This document shows, piece by piece, positions 1 through 7,407 of a DNA stretch of 14,475 nucleotides. The notes under the pieces were generated by a model that saw nothing but the letters and a program-made list of their open reading frames with translations, searched no databases and had not been told where the DNA came from. The position numbers were made by a program, and so were the translations under genes. The stretch comes from Desulforamulus profundi (GTDB lineage: Bacteria; Bacillota_B; Desulfotomaculia; Desulfotomaculales; Desulfotomaculaceae), in contig NZ_AWQQ01000010.1 of assembly GCF_002607855.1 (NCBI RefSeq), forward strand, positions 1 through 14,475, read 5' to 3'. Numbering within the stretch: position 1 is the stretch's first letter; each line of letters begins with the position of its first letter.

Positions 1-219
1 TTAAGGTGGAATCCCACACGCTGCGTTCAGCTATTTCTTCTCCCCACGCTTGGGTGTTTTCTTTTAAAGCTGCATAAGCCTCATTTGCTTTTTTAAAAAC
101 CACTGTCTTCGATACATTTCGATAGCTTTTTCAAGAATCGTCTGCATAGGTTCTTCCGCTTGCTTTGCGATTTGTTTAAGAACCTGTAAGGATGACGGAT
201 TAATCCGGACCGTAGGCAT
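1..219 (-). pseudogene. ribbon-helix-helix antitoxin-like gene, frameshifted, runs off left edge
   Basis: Starts at ATG 219-217 and opens MPTVRINPSSLQVLKQIAK, a short beta strand followed by helices as in ribbon-helix-helix antitoxins that bind DNA as dimers. The frame as read stops at 66-64 after 51 residues. Moving to the -1 frame at 94-88 restores a continuation with ANEAYAALKENTQAW and AERSVWDSTL, the usual tail of antitoxins paired with MazF/PemK-type toxins, and this reaches the window edge (73 residues seen). AGGGG lies 10 bases before the start. A promoter and a palindrome sit directly upstream. The toxin gene would lie beyond position 1 and is not seen. The break is one missing A in a run, so it may be a sequencing undercall, a real mutation or a recoding site. 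The family call is moderately sure; the toxin partner is inferred. Confidence 0.6.
88..94 (-). other. A AAA AAG heptamer at the antitoxin frame break
   Basis: The zero-frame codons are TTA AAA AAG, so the heptamer A AAA AAG is in the phase used for -1 slippage, the same heptamer as in E. coli dnaX. A -1 shift here joins the N-terminal and C-terminal halves of the antitoxin-like protein exactly. I see no strong upstream Shine-Dalgarno stimulator. A missing base in the A run explains the same facts. Confidence 0.4.
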
Positions 220-255
220 TTATTTCACGCCCCTATAAATAATATGCTACCAACA

Positions 256-285
256 ATAATACAATATTGTATACATAATTGTCAA
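256..285 (-). promoter_or_regulatory. promoter of the antitoxin-like gene
   Basis: Minus strand: TTGACA (285-280) is a perfect -35 box. It is followed by an 18-base spacer and TATTAT (261-256) as the -10 box. The predicted transcript starts near 249, leaving about 30 bases before the ATG at 219, with AGGGG in between. Confidence 0.6.
259..272. promoter_or_regulatory. palindromic operator candidate inside the promoter
   Basis: ATACAATATTGTAT is a perfect 14-base palindrome. It covers the end of the spacer and most of the -10 box of the antitoxin promoter. Ribbon-helix-helix antitoxins commonly repress their own operon by binding such palindromes, so this is the likely autoregulatory site. That role is inferred from position and symmetry. 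Confidence 0.5.
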
Positions 286-512
286 CATTACTCCCACGCT
301 ATTTTCTCCACTGCAGCCTCATGGACTTTTTTACAATCCCAACTCTCACATTTAGAATTTTATATGTTCTGGTTATAATAAATCACGGCACCCGTAAAAT
401 TGAGCATTTTGCAGTGCCCTTGTATTTCCTGCCATCGCAACCTTTTTCGTGCCCTTTCCTCGCACCAATAAGTTAATAAGTTAAGTACCTGGCACTTCTC
501 TCCTGGTTAAGT
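286..512. other. AT-rich intergenic stretch between the two TA-like loci
   Basis: No credible gene is seen here. The only plus-strand frame (279-476) lacks a ribosome binding site and reads as low-complexity hydrophobic sequence. The stretch holds an 8-base tandem duplication (467-482) and the left part of an inverted repeat (488-523). Confidence 0.5.
467..482. repeat. tandem 8-mer AATAAGTT x2
   Basis: AATAAGTT occurs twice head to tail (467-474 and 475-482). It may be a small duplication scar; no function can be assigned. Confidence 0.5.
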
Positions 513-523
513 CTAGTGCCAGG
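488..523. repeat. inverted repeat CCTGGCACT / AGTGCCAGG
   Basis: A perfect 9-base stem (488-496 with 515-523) encloses an 18-base loop. The right arm belongs to the decamer AGTGCCAGGC, which recurs at 1511-1520. The stem overlaps the stop codon of the repaired MNT gene. It could act as a transcription end for the HEPN/MNT operon, but it lacks a clean T tract on the minus strand, so I call it a repeat rather than a terminator. Confidence 0.5.
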
Positions 524-553
524 CAGTCGGATATATTTTTTGTCCAGTTCTCT

Positions 554-850
554 TTATTTCTTGCACAAAAAATGATCGCTTTTTTCAAATTCTTCCGGGG
601 AGTAGGTTTTGACATCAAAGTTTGGCTCTATATCAAGGGTGAAAATAGATTTATAAACAAGTTTGCTGTCATTTAAAGGGTCTTGGCCAAAATCAGGAGA
701 TATTACAGCAATGTCTATGTCACTGTCTTTTTCAGCCTTTTCTTTAGCATGAGACCCGTAAAGAACAATATAATTCACACGAATATTTTTTTGCTGCAGA
801 GCTTGAATTATTTTATTAATGTCTTTCTTTACAACATTTGTTTTAACCAT
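554..850 (-). CDS. MNT-type minimal nucleotidyltransferase, partner of HEPN gene
   Basis: This 98-residue protein carries the nucleotidyltransferase signature GSHA (32-35) followed by DSDIDIAV, with D44 and D46 as metal ligands and D79 as a plausible third acidic residue. MNT proteins are the antitoxin half of HEPN/MNT modules; in characterised pairs they neutralise the HEPN partner by AMPylation. The start at 850 has GGAGGGG eight bases upstream and lies inside the end of the HEPN gene (22-base overlap). The C-terminus as read (FLCKK) is atypical. Adding one T at 567-572 replaces it with VQEIKRTGQKIY, which looks like the family's normal tail, and moves the stop to 515-513, giving 112 residues. 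That extension is a strong inference from the repaired frame. Confidence 0.82.
   Translation of the reverse strand: MVKTNVVKKDINKIIQALQQKNIRVNYIVLYGSHAKEKAEKDSDIDIAVISPDFGQDPLNDSKLVYKSIFTLDIEPNFDVKTYSPEEFEKSDHFLCKK
566..572 (-). other. T TTT TTG heptamer at the MNT C-terminal frame break
   Basis: The zero-frame codons are CAT TTT TTG, so T TTT TTG is in -1 slippage phase. A -1 shift yields the family-like tail VQEIKRTGQKIY in place of the abrupt CKK end. The alternative is one missing T in a six-T run. Confidence 0.4.
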
Positions 851-1218
851 TGTATTTTCCCCTCCGTCCTGCTTACAATATCTGCAAACCTATCTGCCGG
901 AGTATTTTTTAATATTTTTTCTCTTGTTTCAGGGTACCTTCCTTCGATATTGAACGGTTGTACTTCGGTAAGTAAGTCTATGGTTTCTTCGTCCAATTCT
1001 TTGTGTAATCCTGATTTTTTGGCTAATACCAGTAGATTATGGCTCTTAGGTGGGATTTCGTTTTTTACTTCTGAAATGAAAGCCTTCAAGATTTTTTCCA
1101 GTGCAAGGTGGCAGAAAAAAGCACTTTCCAACAACCTTCCAGATTTTAGAAGTATTTTGGCTGTGAGAATATCTTCTTCTGATTCTGCAACCCAATATTT
1201 TGTTTGATTTTTCAACAT
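829..1218 (-). CDS. HEPN domain protein
   Basis: This 129-residue, mostly helical protein opens MLKNQTKYWVAESEEDILTA. It contains AFFCHLALEKILKAFI (roughly 49-64), a central SHNLLVLAK segment, and a final SRTEGKIQWLKQML. That order matches the HEPN family found next to MNT nucleotidyltransferases. It starts at ATG 1218 with AGGAGG four bases upstream and a good promoter. The MNT gene overlaps its end, so the two are translated together. I do not see the RX4-6H motif of the ribonuclease-type HEPN toxins. The protein may therefore be a HEPN variant without that activity, and calling it a toxin rests on gene context only. Confidence 0.82.
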   Translation of the reverse strand: MLKNQTKYWVAESEEDILTAKILLKSGRLLESAFFCHLALEKILKAFISEVKNEIPPKSHNLLVLAKKSGLHKELDEETIDLLTEVQPFNIEGRYPETREKILKNTPADRFADIVSRTEGKIQWLKQML

Positions 1219-1256
1219 CCCACCTCCTGGCCAAGTTTTTATGGTATTTAATATTC

Positions 1257-1285
1257 AATATATCTTGCGTATTTCGGCGTGTCAA
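1257..1285 (-). promoter_or_regulatory. promoter of the HEPN/MNT operon
   Basis: Minus strand: TTGACA (1285-1280), a 17-base spacer, then TATATT (1262-1257). The predicted start near 1250 gives a leader of about 32 bases containing the AGGAGG of the HEPN gene. Confidence 0.65.
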
Positions 1286-1450
1286 TATCTTATGGCAATA
1301 TTTACCTTTTAAGATGACATGTGTTATGTAAATTTGTATGTTATCCGGCCCAGATTTCTTAAAGGCTCAAGTGTGGTATATTTTTACTGAGCATGAAGGG
1401 TTTGGTACATCACTTCTTCTGGTCCCCGTTAAGCTGAGCGCATCCATAAA

Positions 1451-1490
1451 GATGAGGACCGGGTGGAGTTTTCTTCCCGCCCCGGTCATC
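1451..1490 (-). terminator. possible terminator of the polysaccharide operon
   Basis: GACCGGG (1457-1463) pairs with CCCGGTC (1481-1487), and an outer GAT/ATC pairing extends the stem past a three-base bulge. On the minus strand the stem is followed by TTTAT. It lies about 40 bases beyond the cysC stop. The long loop and short T tract make this a weak terminator candidate. Confidence 0.35.
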
Positions 1491-1510
1491 CGCAATAAAT
1501 TAATTTGTTT

Positions 1511-1520
1511 AGTGCCAGGC
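1511..1520. repeat. second copy of AGTGCCAGGC
   Basis: The decamer matches 515-524, and the four preceding bases match except for one (GTCT versus GTTT). The copy lies just beyond the cysC stop, so the two copies bracket the HEPN/MNT block in the same orientation. Confidence 0.5.
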
Positions 1521-1531
1521 GCCATTTCTTA

Positions 1532-2176
1532 CTAGCTGCCTATGTCTAACCGCAAACGCAAATATTGCAGCACGGTTTTGACACAGGCTTCCGGATCGGC
1601 TTCGGCTGTACGCAGGTGAATCTCGGGGGATTCAGGGGGCTCGTAGAGACTGTCGATGCCGGTAAAATTCTTAATTTCCCCTCGCTTTACTCTGGCATAG
1701 AGTCCCTTCGGATCGCGCCTGGCGCACTCTTCGAAAGGAGCATCGACAAACACTTCGATGAATTCACCTTCGGCAAACAACCGCCGGGCAAACCGGCGTT
1801 GATCCCGTATGGGTGAAATCAAGGAAACCAGTACAATCAACCCCGCATCCACCATCAACTTAGCCACCTCGGCCACCCTACGGATGTTCTCCGCCCGGTG
1901 GGCTTCGGTGAAGCCAAGGTCGCAGTTAAGACCGCAACGCACATTGTCCCCATCCAGGATATAAGTATGCTTGCCCTCGGCGTACAGGCGTTTTTCCAGC
2001 AGGTTGGCGATGGTGGACTTGCCGGCGCCCGAAAGCCCGGTAAACCACACGCAAAGCGGCTTCTGGCGCTTCAAGGCAGCACGAGCCTGTTTGTCAACAT
2101 CCATAGCCTGGGGTAGCAATTCCAGGCCCTGGTTTTTCATTCCATTATTGCAATAACTCACTAGCTCACCATCCAT
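1532..2176 (-). CDS. cysC: adenylylsulfate (APS) kinase
   Basis: APS kinase phosphorylates adenylylsulfate at the 3' position to make PAPS, the sulfate donor. The 214-residue protein has the P-loop GLSGAGKST (47-55), [10 protein letters not shown] (75-84), the SLISP motif (118-122) that carries the phosphoserine position in bifunctional relatives, and the lid segment [17 protein letters not shown]. It is a standalone kinase with no sulfurylase domain and about 35 residues before the core. The start is uncertain: neither ATG 2176 nor the internal ATG at residue 13 has a good Shine-Dalgarno. It follows the glycosyltransferase gene after 141 bases and is last in the run. In a glycan cluster it may supply PAPS for sulfation, but no sulfotransferase is seen here, so that role is inferred. 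Confidence 0.92.
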   Translation of the reverse strand: MDGELVSYCNNGMKNQGLELLPQAMDVDKQARAALKRQKPLCVWFTGLSGAGKSTIANLLEKRLYAEGKHTYILDGDNVRCGLNCDLGFTEAHRAENIRRVAEVAKLMVDAGLIVLVSLISPIRDQRRFARRLFAEGEFIEVFVDAPFEECARRDPKGLYARVKRGEIKNFTGIDSLYEPPESPEIHLRTAEADPEACVKTVLQYLRLRLDIGS

Positions 2177-2190
2177 AATTATCTTTCAGT

Positions 2191-2219
2191 CATATACAAC
2201 AAGTTTATTTTAAACTCAA
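2191..2219 (-). promoter_or_regulatory. weak promoter candidate for cysC
   Basis: Minus strand: TTGAGT (2219-2214), 17 bases, then TATATG (2196-2191). The match is modest. The 141-base gap before cysC makes a separate start plausible, and I see no terminator after the preceding gene. Confidence 0.25.
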
Positions 2220-2317
2220 GCAGCGCTTCTTCTATACATTAACAATCAACTAGGATGGTTCTTCAGTTTTTTGGTAAATGAAGAGGCGTGTTGGTGTCAG
2301 TTAAATTGCAAGGTGGT

Positions 2318-3496
2318 TTATTTTGACTTTTTTAGTGCCATTCCATAAACTTCAACCGTTTTCGCAACGCAAGCTTCCCAGCTCAATTCTGCCGCCCGGC
2401 GTAAACCTGACGACACCGCCTCGGCCCGCCACAACTCATCTTCAATAGCAGCAAGCAGGCCGTCCCTGATAGCCTCATCGTCTTCGGGTTCAACAAGCAT
2501 AGCAGCCCCGCCCGCCACCTCAGGCATTGATGACCGGTTGGAAGTCAGTACTGGGACTCCGCTGGCCATGGCTTCGGCAACTGGCAGGCCAAACCCCTCG
2601 TAAAGGGAGGGATAGACGAATAGACGACAGCCTGCATAGAGCAGGGGCAATAAACTCTGTGGTACAAAACCTAGATACTTCAGCCATCCTTCTCGGGCAG
2701 CCTGTTTGACGGCGTCATGAATAGCCGCACTGTTCCACCCGGGCTCACCGACCAGCACTAGGGGCCAGTTGTTTCGAATGGCTGCAGGCAGTCCCCGGTA
2801 GGCAGAAATTAATCGCAATATATTCTTGCGAGGCTCGATGGTAGAAACACATAGACAGTAGCCGCCGGGTTGCAGGCCATACCGGGCCAGAGGAAAACGG
2901 AGGTCGCCTGCGTTTCTTGGCCTGAAAGCGGTATCCACACCCAGGGGCACAGCCACCACCCGGTTCTCCGGCAAACCAAAATAGTTCATTACTTCTCTCC
3001 GGGTGGATTGTGAATCGGTAATCACAATCTTGGCGCAGGCGATTGACTTTGTAATTAACCTGTTGATCCGCACCGCCCGATGGGCGAGATGCCAAGCCGG
3101 GTTTATAAAGGTGGAGAGGTCGTGAATGGTTACAACGCAGGGCACATCTAGATCCGGCACGAAATAATTCGGCCCGTGAAAAAGATCCACCTCTCTTGGA
3201 TTAACCCGCAAACCAGTTAGCTTCGGCGCCAAAAAACCATAAATGCTGCCCACCAGACGGGACCGAGCTAAACAGCGGTAAAACCGTTTACCTTTGGAAA
3301 TTCCGTCTGCGCTACCGTCTTTTTCCCAGGATAAACTTTTAGCCAACTCGTCAAGTGTTTTCCAGTGACCGTGTGCCAGATAGCGCACGGACTGCACAGC
3401 CTGATGTTCAGGCAGGCGAGCAGCTAATTCCCAAGCGTATCTGCCAATCCCCGTAAGCGGCGGTTTGATTGCCTCTGCAGCCAGCACAATTCTCAT
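2318..3496 (-). CDS. GT4-family glycosyltransferase, single domain
   Basis: This 392-residue GT-B retaining glycosyltransferase should transfer a sugar from a nucleotide donor, probably GDP-linked given the neighbours. The N-terminal acceptor half has TGIGRY (15-20). The C-terminal donor half has STIEPRKN (218-225) and the EX7E motif in YEGFGLPVAEAM (E300 and E308). No signal peptide or membrane span is seen, so it probably works at the cytoplasmic face. ATG 3496 overlaps the stop of the repaired reductase gene as ATGA, so translation is likely coupled. WbpY/WbpZ-like D-rhamnosyltransferases and mannosyltransferases look much the same, so donor and linkage cannot be read from sequence alone. 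Confidence 0.9.
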   Translation of the reverse strand: MRIVLAAEAIKPPLTGIGRYAWELAARLPEHQAVQSVRYLAHGHWKTLDELAKSLSWEKDGSADGISKGKRFYRCLARSRLVGSIYGFLAPKLTGLRVNPREVDLFHGPNYFVPDLDVPCVVTIHDLSTFINPAWHLAHRAVRINRLITKSIACAKIVITDSQSTRREVMNYFGLPENRVVAVPLGVDTAFRPRNAGDLRFPLARYGLQPGGYCLCVSTIEPRKNILRLISAYRGLPAAIRNNWPLVLVGEPGWNSAAIHDAVKQAAREGWLKYLGFVPQSLLPLLYAGCRLFVYPSLYEGFGLPVAEAMASGVPVLTSNRSSMPEVAGGAAMLVEPEDDEAIRDGLLAAIEDELWRAEAVSSGLRRAAELSWEACVAKTVEVYGMALKKSK

Positions 3497-3656
3497 AACT
3501 TGTTTGCACCTGCACCACAGGACAGAGCCAATTCAGTTTCATACATCCAGGTCAGGGTTTCCCGCAGGGAACGCCGGGGTATTTCACCGACGAGCGACTG
3601 AAGAAAGCTGTCATCCCCCGCAGTTCTTTGATCTCATTACTTCGTACAAAGGCCGG
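3493..3656 (-). pseudogene. displaced C-terminal part of the reductase gene
   Basis: This segment continues the reductase after two one-base losses, at 3651-3656 and in the C run 3615-3619. Between them the -1 frame reads AFVRSNEIKELRG. After the second it reads DDSFLQSLVGEIPRRSLRET, then LTWMY, the normal end of GDP-4-keto-6-deoxymannose reductases. It ends at TGA 3495-3493, overlapping the next gene's ATG by four bases. With both bases restored the gene is 930 bases, exactly 310 codons. Confidence 0.75.
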
Positions 3657-4420
3657 TTGATGCGAATTTCCATTGAGTGTCCGGAGATTTCTGTCATTGC
3701 CTCTAAAACATACTCTAACGTGTGAGAAACACCGGAACAGACATTCACCACTACGCTGCGAGCATCGTATTCAAGCAGGCGTCTGTAAATATGAACCACA
3801 TCCCGCACATCCGACCAATCCCGTGCCACATCGAGATTGCCCAGCTCAATTGCCGGCGCCCGCTGAACAAAATGCCGAACAATCTTGGATAACAAGAATA
3901 TAGGCGCCTGACCAACGCCGGTATAGTTGAACGGGCGGGTTACAACAATGGGTAAACGACCGAACCAAAGCCGGGCTAGATGTTCCAATGCCAATTTGCT
4001 GACGGCGTAATCACTTACCGGGGCAGGAACACAGGATTCGGAGATCGGTGACTGCATCTGATTGCCGTATACATGCGCGCTTCCTGCCAGAAGAACCTTG
4101 CGCGGATAACATTGGCTGGCTGCAATGGCTTCCAGAAGCGACAGTGTTCCTAAAAGGTTAACCCGATAGATCTCGCCCGCAGAACCGTGCGCCGCAAAAG
4201 ATATGGCGGCAAGGTGTATAATAAAATCCGGCTTCACTTCGGCCAGCAGCGAAGCCAACCGTGCCCGGTCATTGATATCGCATACATAGCTGACAGCTCC
4301 CTTGATGCCGGTTTCTCTATGTACCGTGCCAAAAACATCATACCCGTGTGCAGAAAGCTCTTCGGCTAAATATCGGCCGGTAAATCCTCCCAGACCGGTG
4401 ATAAAAGCACGCATGTTCAT
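3611..4420 (-). CDS. rmd: GDP-6-deoxy-4-keto-D-mannose reductase-like SDR (frame breaks near 3' end)
   Basis: This extended short-chain dehydrogenase probably reduces the 4-keto group made by the upstream Gmd, giving GDP-D-rhamnose if it is Rmd. It shows the NAD(P) loop GLGGFTG (9-15), the catalytic pair Y138 and K142 in YAVSK, and RPFNYTGVGQ (162-171), a substrate-loop motif of Rmd-type reductases. As read it has 269 residues with a nonsense tail after N255. The normal C-terminus is in other frames down to 3493, giving 309 residues when two bases are restored. It starts two bases after the gmd stop. ATG 4414 is an alternative start. GDP-fucose and GDP-talose synthases are related, but this fold and motif set fit Rmd better. 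Confidence 0.8.
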   Translation of the reverse strand: MNMRAFITGLGGFTGRYLAEELSAHGYDVFGTVHRETGIKGAVSYVCDINDRARLASLLAEVKPDFIIHLAAISFAAHGSAGEIYRVNLLGTLSLLEAIAASQCYPRKVLLAGSAHVYGNQMQSPISESCVPAPVSDYAVSKLALEHLARLWFGRLPIVVTRPFNYTGVGQAPIFLLSKIVRHFVQRAPAIELGNLDVARDWSDVRDVVHIYRRLLEYDARSVVVNVCSGVSHTLEYVLEAMTEISGHSMEIRINRPLYEVMRSKNCGG

Positions 4421-4422
4421 TT

Positions 4423-5502
<1,080 letters not shown>

Positions 5503-6435
5503 TTATTTATTGGGCATCCATCGATAGAGCCAATTAGGATGGTTCGGATCTGTTAACAGCCCAACAATTTGTTTGGTGCTTTCCGCCCAGGTTTGCCAGG
5601 GCATACCCTCTGATGCAGGCGCAGTGCCTGCCTGCAAAGCCGCAAGCCAATCCTTTAAAGCCTCTGCCAGCGCTTCCGGAGTGCTGCCGGAAAAGTAGCT
5701 GGCATAGCCCCCGGCTACCTCACGGAACACAGGGATGTCGCGGGCCAAAATAGGCCGTTGGTGCTGGGCAGCTTCAATCAGTGGCAGGCCGAATCCTTCA
5801 CCTTCTGAAGCCATCAGCACTCCGGTGGCTGTCTCATAAAGTTTGAGCAAAGCCTCATCACTGATGCCCTGATACCAGAAAAGCCGCCTGCCAAGTTCCG
5901 GGTGCCGTTGCAGGCGCTCTGCCAGCGTTTCTACCAGCCAGCCCTGCTTGCCTACAATGACCAGGTTTACATCCACCCCCTGCTCCCAAAGCCTTTCAAA
6001 GGCTGCCAGGGCCTGGGCATGGCCCTTGCGCGGCTCCACCGTACCCACCATCAGGACGGTGGGCCGTGCAGCAAGCTGCTCCAGCTGGGCAATAAACCCA
6101 TCTGGCAGGCCTGTGGTTGGCAGGCTGGCTTCGATATCCGCCCCTAAATGGAACCAGCCAATGTGGAAAGGGCGGTGGCGCTCCGGTCGGACACCGTCCA
6201 GCCAGGCGGCTAGCTCATCGGCCACCGCCCGAGAAATACAGAGGGCGCCGTCCCCCTGGGCCACCACACTCAGCCAGCGCTTATGCAATTCGTCAACCCC
6301 GGCAGGAAAGCAGCTTGGGAGGCGTACAGGCAGGAGGTCGTAAACTACAAAAAAGACACCTGCCCCCAGGCGGCGGGCCTTTGCCAGAAAATCCTTTTGT
6401 TGCTCGATAATCCCTGATGTTAAATCAAGCCCCAA
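5503..6435 (-). CDS. fragment D: third GT4 module
   Basis: This 310-residue open frame begins at a TTG codon in GLDLTSGIIEQQ and has no ribosome binding site of its own. It carries most of the third GT-B fold: FFVVYDLLPVRLP in the acceptor half, VGTVEPRKG, and the EX7E motif in GEGFGLPLIEAA in the donor half. Its upstream 40-60 residues are in fragment C, joined through the six-A run on the plus strand at 6434-6439. The repaired join reads GDIFLGLDL. As a free-standing protein it would lack the start of its own acceptor domain. Confidence 0.7.
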   Translation of the reverse strand: MGLDLTSGIIEQQKDFLAKARRLGAGVFFVVYDLLPVRLPSCFPAGVDELHKRWLSVVAQGDGALCISRAVADELAAWLDGVRPERHRPFHIGWFHLGADIEASLPTTGLPDGFIAQLEQLAARPTVLMVGTVEPRKGHAQALAAFERLWEQGVDVNLVIVGKQGWLVETLAERLQRHPELGRRLFWYQGISDEALLKLYETATGVLMASEGEGFGLPLIEAAQHQRPILARDIPVFREVAGGYASYFSGSTPEALAEALKDWLAALQAGTAPASEGMPWQTWAESTKQIVGLLTDPNHPNWLYRWMPNK

Positions 6436-6992
6436 AAAATGTCGCCAACATGAAGTTCGACGAGCTCATCGACAAGTATATCTTGCGGACAATTTAATAA
6501 TTTCATGGTAAAACTCCGTGCATAATAATAAGAAGATTCCGCCGTGGCATAAACGGGCTCTACTTTGAATCCGGCTGGCGGGTGTTTCAGCAGTTCTTTT
6601 AATACACTGCGCACCACACGTTGAATACCACTCTTGGCATCCTGATGAACCAAAACTGATATATCAAGCAACAGTTGCCGTTGGGGTTGAAGCAGTGGCA
6701 AGCTTTCAGCGATGCCCCATGCCAGATCGGCCCAAGATTTTTCATCAGCCGGGGCCCCTGACAAGCTTGCGGCAGCTTGTACCAGGCGCCGGCGAGCTGC
6801 TATCATAGGGTCTTCATAAAAAGTTTCAATGGCCTGGGCATACATATCGGCAATCCTGCGGGGCGCGTGCAGCTTTGCGATATAAGCCCGCGCCCGTTCA
6901 CTAAGAACCCGACGTTTGTCTGGCTCTCGCCATAACATTTCCAGTGCCCGGGCTAATTGTTCGTCGGCAAATTCATCGGGCAACATGACCAC
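6420..6992 (-). CDS. fragment C: end of GT4 module 2 and start of module 3
   Basis: This 190-residue open frame starts at a GTG codon without a Shine-Dalgarno. It reads LPDEFADEQLARALEMLW, the C-terminal helix region of module 2, then crosses a linker into LLLDISVLVHQDAKSGIQRV, the beginning of module 3. It makes no sense as an independent enzyme because it spans a module boundary. It is a middle piece of the large glycosyltransferase. Confidence 0.6.
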   Translation of the reverse strand: MVMLPDEFADEQLARALEMLWREPDKRRVLSERARAYIAKLHAPRRIADMYAQAIETFYEDPMIAARRRLVQAAASLSGAPADEKSWADLAWGIAESLPLLQPQRQLLLDISVLVHQDAKSGIQRVVRSVLKELLKHPPAGFKVEPVYATAESSYYYARSFTMKLLNCPQDILVDELVELHVGDIFWGLI

Positions 6993-7342
6993 ACAGTCCG
7001 CCGCAGCTCAGCCAGGGAACCGTGGGCGTTCACCACTGCGGGCAGGCCGTAGTTCATACAATCAAGGACCGCCGCCGACGTTTCGCCCCGAGAAAGGGCG
7101 CGCAGCTGCACTGCCACATCCGCAGCTGCCAGATACTGCCGGTACTGCACAGCGGGGGCAAAACCGGTAATTTTAATCCGCTCCCCGCAGCCGCTGCGAT
7201 GTATGGCTTCCAGTAATGACGCGCCGTATTCGCCACCGTGGTTTTCGCCCACAAAGACCAGACGGCAAGTTTTGTCCTTAGCCATTGGCGTAGCCAGCCA
7301 GGCCGCCAGCAGGCGGTGATTCAGCTTGGTAGGCCCCAGCAT
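6953..7342 (-). CDS. fragment B: donor half of GT4 module 2
   Basis: This 129-residue frame opens MLGPTKLNHRLLAAWLA. It carries the donor-domain segment LVFVGENHGGEYG and RGETSAAVLDCMNYGLPAVV. The same frame extends upstream without a stop to 7430, through APAHRLNRVAARQAL. It ends in junk (RRTVWSCC) after the break at 6998-7004; the repaired join reads LAELPADCVVMLPDEF. Confidence 0.6.
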   Translation of the reverse strand: MLGPTKLNHRLLAAWLATPMAKDKTCRLVFVGENHGGEYGASLLEAIHRSGCGERIKITGFAPAVQYRQYLAAADVAVQLRALSRGETSAAVLDCMNYGLPAVVNAHGSLAELRRTVWSCCPMNLPTNN

Positions 7343-7407
7343 GCCGAAGCTGCAGACGACAAAATCACCCTCGGCCAGACCCAGCGCTTGGCGAGCCGCT
7401 ACACGGT

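Larger units (their letters stand above)
1286..1531. other. intergenic stretch between HEPN promoter and cysC
   Basis: No credible gene is seen; the plus-strand frame 1338-1535 has no ribosome binding site or recognisable protein. The stretch holds a hairpin (1451-1490) and a copy of the AGTGCCAGGC repeat (1511-1520). Confidence 0.5.

Noticed and set aside
683..1207. 174-residue plus-strand open frame
   Set aside because: It lies antisense to the well-supported HEPN and MNT genes, has no ribosome binding site and has no recognisable protein character.
1338..1535. 65-residue plus-strand open frame before cysC
   Set aside because: No ribosome binding site, composition is not protein-like, and it runs through the hairpin and the repeat copy.
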